DNA of 45,210 nucleotides from Deltaproteobacteria bacterium (GTDB lineage Bacteria > Desulfobacterota > Desulfobulbia > Desulfobulbales > Desulfurivibrionaceae): the NCBI GenBank assembly GCA_026388695.1, contig JAPLJH010000030.1, positions 1 through 45,210 on the forward strand. Reading direction: 5' to 3'. The position numbers and the translations under genes are program-made. Positions 42,800 to 45,210 of this stretch are shown here, one piece after another. The notes below the pieces were generated by a model that did no database searches, was not told the origin of the DNA, and was given only the letters and a program-made list of their open reading frames with translations. Each line of letters starts with the position of its first letter. Position 1 is the stretch's first letter.

Positions 42800-42885
42800 G
42801 GGATGGGGCCAGTTATGCTGCATAATTGAGTATGGTGTCCCAGAATTTATTGGAACAGCTATAAGTCAGCTCCGACCCCACTCCC
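42800..42885. repeat. possible REP-like imperfect palindrome
   Basis: The ends GGGATGGGGC (left) and GACCCCACTCCC (right) are nearly reverse complements. Inside, AGCTATAAGTCAGCTCCGACCCC resembles the outer ends of REP/Y1-transposase-associated palindromes as I remember them; given here only as ending CAGCTCCGACCCC. There is only one copy in the window, so the identification is weak. It lies between the hypothetical gene and the convergent dodecin gene. Confidence 0.3.
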
Positions 42886-42931
42886 TTTGCGTTTCCAGAT
42901 TCTTCGGGAAGATCTTTGCGAGAAAGGCGGG

Positions 42932-43147
42932 TCAGTCGGAAACGACCTTAAAAGAAAGTTTTACCCGTGCCCGAAAGGTAGAACCTCCGCCTTTCTCGTC
43001 AATCTTCATGTCCAGGGTAACAACCTCGGCAATCCTCAGGTCGCGCAAACTCAGGCCTGCGGTCTTGACGGCATTTTTTGTAGCCTCTTCCCAGGAAACA
43101 GGGCTTGATCCGACCATCTCGATGATTTTGTAAACACTCTCAGTCAT
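42932..43147 (-). CDS. dodecin-family flavin-binding protein
   Basis: 71 residues matching dodecin, a small dodecameric protein that stores or sequesters flavin in the cytoplasm. Family features: YKIIEMVGSSPVSWEEA, with the tryptophan that stacks on the flavin in halophilic dodecin, NAVKTAGLSLRDLR, and the last strands around VKLSFKVV. The start is the ATG at 43147 behind AAGGAG; the open frame upstream is not family-like. It is convergent with the 100-residue gene and divergent from the amidohydrolase-like gene. Confidence 0.92.
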   Translation of the reverse strand: MTESVYKIIEMVGSSPVSWEEATKNAVKTAGLSLRDLRIAEVVTLDMKIDEKGGGSTFRARVKLSFKVVSD

Positions 43148-43315
43148 GGTATTCTCCTTGGTGAAGGTTAGGGGGAATTTCCCTGAATATCCCTGCTTGT
43201 GAACGTTACTTGTCTGCTGTCGGTAAATTGGCCGGCGAGGCCGAACCATTGCAATATTGTATCGCGTAGGGTTGGAAAACTGGAAGTGAAATCTATAAGA
43301 AAGGAAACAAGGGGC

Positions 43316-44497
43316 ATGGACGGCTCACGATTTATCGTGGCGGGAAGTTTTATCGACGGCAGCGGTGCTGCGGTGCGCAAGAATGTCTTTCTGAAGGTTA
43401 CGGATACCATTATTACCGCCATCGGCTCCGCTGCAGATCTTTCCGGCCATGACGGGGCTGCAATTGACGACTTCTCGCACTGTACCATTTTGCCGCCGTT
43501 GGTTGACTGTAGCCTCTCCCTGTCACGATCGCCCTCCGTGGATAGCAGCGTGCGGTTCTCCTCGGCAGAGGGTGACTTGGCGGAAAAGGCGGCCATGGTG
43601 GCGCGACATATCCGCGACTGCCATGCTCACGGGGTGTTGGGCGTGGCCGACAGCGATGGCCGTGACTTGGTGGAACGGTCGCATGAGAGGATGGCAGAGG
43701 GGGGCATCATCGAGATCCGTTCCTCTGGCCCCCTCTCCCGGAGCGGTGACAACTGGGCAACCGGTGATTTTCTCAAGGTTGCTTATTCCGGGAATATCGA
43801 AGACGAGGAGGGGCCGGACCCTCGGCTGAGTCAGGAAGATCTCTGCCATATACTCCAGCAGAGAGCCGGCAGAAAGGCGGTGGTGGTGGCCAATGGGGTG
43901 CAACAGGTAGTGGAGGCGCTTGCGGCGGGGTGCGATGCCATCGAACAGGGATACGGTATGGGCGAGGATAATCTCCGAAAAATGGCGGAGAGGAATGTGC
44001 TGTGGATTCCCAGCGTACTGCGGGCCAAGAATGGTTTGGACGGTGCGAGCTCAGGCGGAAGTGTGTGCTGCCGTTTCTCCATCCGCTATGTGGCGCCGGG
44101 AAAGCCGATTCCGGGGGCAGAGGCTTTTTGGAAAAAGGTGCTCGCCGAACAACTCAGCCAACTGCGGTTGGCCAGGAAATTGGGGGTGAAAACAGCGGTG
44201 GGAACAGGGGCTGGGAGTGTTGGCATCCTCCATGGTGAGTCGATGGCCGAGGAGATGAAATTGTTCATCAAGGCAGGCTATTCGCTGGAGGAGACCATTC
44301 GGTGCGCCTCGGAAAATGGAGCCAGATTCTTCGGCATGGAGCAGCTGGGGGCGCTAACGGTCGGGCGGAAAGCAACATTTCTGATTTCCAGGGGTACGGT
44401 GCAACAGCTGCCAAGAAAACTCTCCTATCTGGAAGGCATCTATGTTGACGGCGTCCCCAGCAGTACATATCGAAAAAATCCGGTCAAGACGGCGTGA
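43316..44497 (+). CDS. amidohydrolase-like protein without metal ligands (probable pseudoenzyme)
   Basis: 393 residues with the amidohydrolase fold of the imidazolonepropionase-like group: N-terminal beta-sandwich (FIVAGSFIDGSG), barrel, and C-terminal sandwich (LTVGRKATFLISRG). Every expected metal ligand is replaced. The barrel HxH after PLVD is S66-x-S68, the VHANG histidine is valine (VVANG), the IEHG histidine is glutamine (IEQGYG), and the GTDAG aspartate is glycine (GTGAG). The lysine in LKVAYSG, carbamylated in active enzymes, remains. The frame is intact with a normal length, so it is an expressed, non-hydrolytic homologue rather than a decayed gene. The ATG at 43316 is chosen over a GTG at 43287. 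It is a lone gene. Confidence 0.82.
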   Translation: MDGSRFIVAGSFIDGSGAAVRKNVFLKVTDTIITAIGSAADLSGHDGAAIDDFSHCTILPPLVDCSLSLSRSPSVDSSVRFSSAEGDLAEKAAMVARHIRDCHAHGVLGVADSDGRDLVERSHERMAEGGIIEIRSSGPLSRSGDNWATGDFLKVAYSGNIEDEEGPDPRLSQEDLCHILQQRAGRKAVVVANGVQQVVEALAAGCDAIEQGYGMGEDNLRKMAERNVLWIPSVLRAKNGLDGASSGGSVCCRFSIRYVAPGKPIPGAEAFWKKVLAEQLSQLRLARKLGVKTAVGTGAGSVGILHGESMAEEMKLFIKAGYSLEETIRCASENGARFFGMEQLGALTVGRKATFLISRGTVQQLPRKLSYLEGIYVDGVPSSTYRKNPVKTA

Positions 44498-44663
44498 TGG
44501 GGGCGCTTTGCACTGTCGGTAAAAGAAAATGGGGAGCGTTTTGGTTTTTCCCGAGGAGTTGTTGAGCGCAGAAGAGAAGGAAGAAAAGTCAGGTGGGTGC
44601 TTGCAGGTTATGCAGGGGCGGCGCTGTTTGTTTACTGTTTTTAATAATGGTTAACATCGGGAA

Positions 44664-44852
44664 CTAATTATTGATATTAATTATGATGGAAATCATTATT
44701 GCAAATAACGCAAATGTCGATATCGAATTTCTTATTCTATACGTATTAGATATTTCGTCGGCAAAAGAAGTCTTACATCCTTTGCCGATCCAAAATATAA
44801 ATGCTCCTATTGCATACAGTAAAGATATAAATAATTCCGCTAAGATATCCAC
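44664..44852 (-). CDS. small AT-rich two-helix membrane protein
   Basis: 62 residues with two hydrophobic segments (AELFISLLYAIGAFIFWIG and a C-terminal ISTFALFAIMISIIIN) joined by a short polar loop. GTG start at 44852 with AGGA eight bases upstream. Base composition is far more AT-rich than its neighbours, as with the gene at 128-472. No family is recognised. It is bounded by 44498-44663 and 44853-45039, where I see no gene, hairpin or promoter. A frame in the same region on the other strand is less protein-like. Confidence 0.45.
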   Translation of the reverse strand: MDILAELFISLLYAIGAFIFWIGKGCKTSFADEISNTYRIRNSISTFALFAIMISIIININN

Positions 44853-45039
44853 GGCAAATCCTGTTTGTTGAAATTAGTTACCACTGGCTAGGCCAAGACG
44901 CAGCAGGGCAAAGGCCTGACCGTCGTGTGAAAATAGCTCCCATTCTTTTTGATGGGTTCAATCTTTAGTGATTTTATGTGGCAGGATATGGAAAGGCAAG
45001 GAGAAAATCTGCGGGCAACCACTGTGTCGATTTCCGCAC

Positions 45040-45077
45040 AAAAAAAAGGGTCAGCCGCATAAACGGTTAACCCTTTC
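45040..45077 (-). terminator. terminator of tRNA-Cys
   Basis: On the minus strand AAGGGTTAACCG pairs with CGGCTGACCCTT (one mismatch, one wobble), followed by a run of eight or more T. It begins ten bases after the tRNA 3' end. Confidence 0.8.
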
Positions 45078-45087
45078 TGATTTTCAA

Positions 45088-45162
45088 TGGAGGCGGCGAG
45101 CGGATTTGAACCGCTGAATAATGGTTTTGCAGACCACTGCCTTACCACTTGGCTACGCCGCC
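45088..45162 (-). tRNA. tRNA-Cys (GCA anticodon)
   Basis: A 75-base cloverleaf read on the minus strand. The acceptor GGCGGCG (45162-45156) pairs with CGCCGCC, then discriminator U73 and an encoded CCA (45090-45088). The D-arm contains AGCCAAGTGGTAAGGC, the anticodon loop is GTCTGCAAAAC with anticodon GCA, and the T-arm is AGCGGTTCAAATCCGCT. U73 with GCA is the identity set of tRNA-Cys. Confidence 0.97.
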
Positions 45163-45177
45163 TTTTTGGTGGGGGCA

Positions 45178-45206
45178 ATCTTAAACGCAGATCGTTTTTT
45201 TGACAA
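45178..45206 (-). promoter_or_regulatory. sigma-70 promoter of tRNA-Cys
   Basis: On the minus strand TTGTCA (45206-45201) and TAAGAT (45183-45178) are 17 bases apart, placing the start about nine bases before the mature tRNA. Five of six and four of six consensus bases match. Confidence 0.65.
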
Positions 45207-45210
45207 GGGA

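Noticed and set aside
44888..45178. A 96-codon minus-strand frame
   Set aside because: It runs through tRNA-Cys and its terminator and has no ribosome site.

Overview
This 45 kb window is a moderately GC-rich bacterial chromosome segment (about 56-58% GC by eye). I read it as a deltaproteobacterial-type organism, probably an anaerobic Desulfobulbales-like member of Desulfobacterota. The reasons are a TusA/DsrE2 sulfur-relay pair, a five-haem cytochrome lipoprotein, a C_GCAxxG_C_C redox protein, a DUF6178-like protein, a U32 iron-sulfur protein next to an SCP2 protein, and a kinase of the deltaproteobacterial HRDxxPQN type. The lineage is an inference from family content; no rRNA or phylogenetic marker was compared. 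No phage, integrase, transposase, CRISPR array or rRNA gene is seen.

Layout. 0.1-4.8 kb: an AT-rich small membrane protein, a beta-CASP metallo-beta-lactamase nuclease, and a convergent pair of membrane genes (SLC13/ArsB-like permease, MscS channel). 4.8-5.4 kb: a non-coding palindromic repeat region. 5.5-8.1 kb: clpB. 8.3-13.0 kb: a co-directional run tusA, dsrE2-like, hybrid histidine kinase, C_GCAxxG protein, tRNA-dihydrouridine synthase, meeting a convergent HDOD gene. 14.1-16.3 kb: a Ser/Thr kinase-TPR protein coupled to a LysM-like lipoprotein. 16.4-20.6 kb (minus): MarC, universal stress protein and P-type ATPase. 20.8-23.3 kb (minus): cold-shock gene, and asnS coupled to a methyltransferase. 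23.5-26.5 kb: isochorismatase-like hydrolase, PilZ protein and a greatly enlarged CheZ. 26.6-34.5 kb (minus): a tightly coupled seven-gene operon (U32 Fe-S protein, reductase, SCP2, class III aminotransferase, MMPL exporter, LuxE/PaaK-like acyl ligase, alpha/beta hydrolase). 34.6-35.6 kb: a five-haem lipoprotein. 35.7-39.4 kb: a complete MCE-type lipid ABC transporter (MlaE, MlaF, MlaD, PqiC-like lipoprotein). 39.4-45.2 kb: a DUF6178-like gene, a second copy of the palindromic repeat, YihY, a 16-cysteine small protein, an unknown 100-aa protein, dodecin, a probable catalytically dead amidohydrolase, a small membrane protein and tRNA-Cys.

The most interesting unit is the seven-gene operon. One near-consensus promoter precedes seven genes with gaps or overlaps of only a few bases. 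Their families add up to acyl activation, reduction, amination, lipid carriage and export. The U32 plus SCP2 pair recalls the UbiU/UbiV plus UbiT machinery for oxygen-independent hydroxylation of a lipid. I propose it makes and exports an unidentified, possibly amino-modified lipid. Other points of note are the amidohydrolase that has lost all its expected metal ligands, the outsized CheZ that keeps both its catalytic pair and its CheY-binding tail, the Cys-rich protein coupled to YihY, and the inverted repeat family near both ends of the window.
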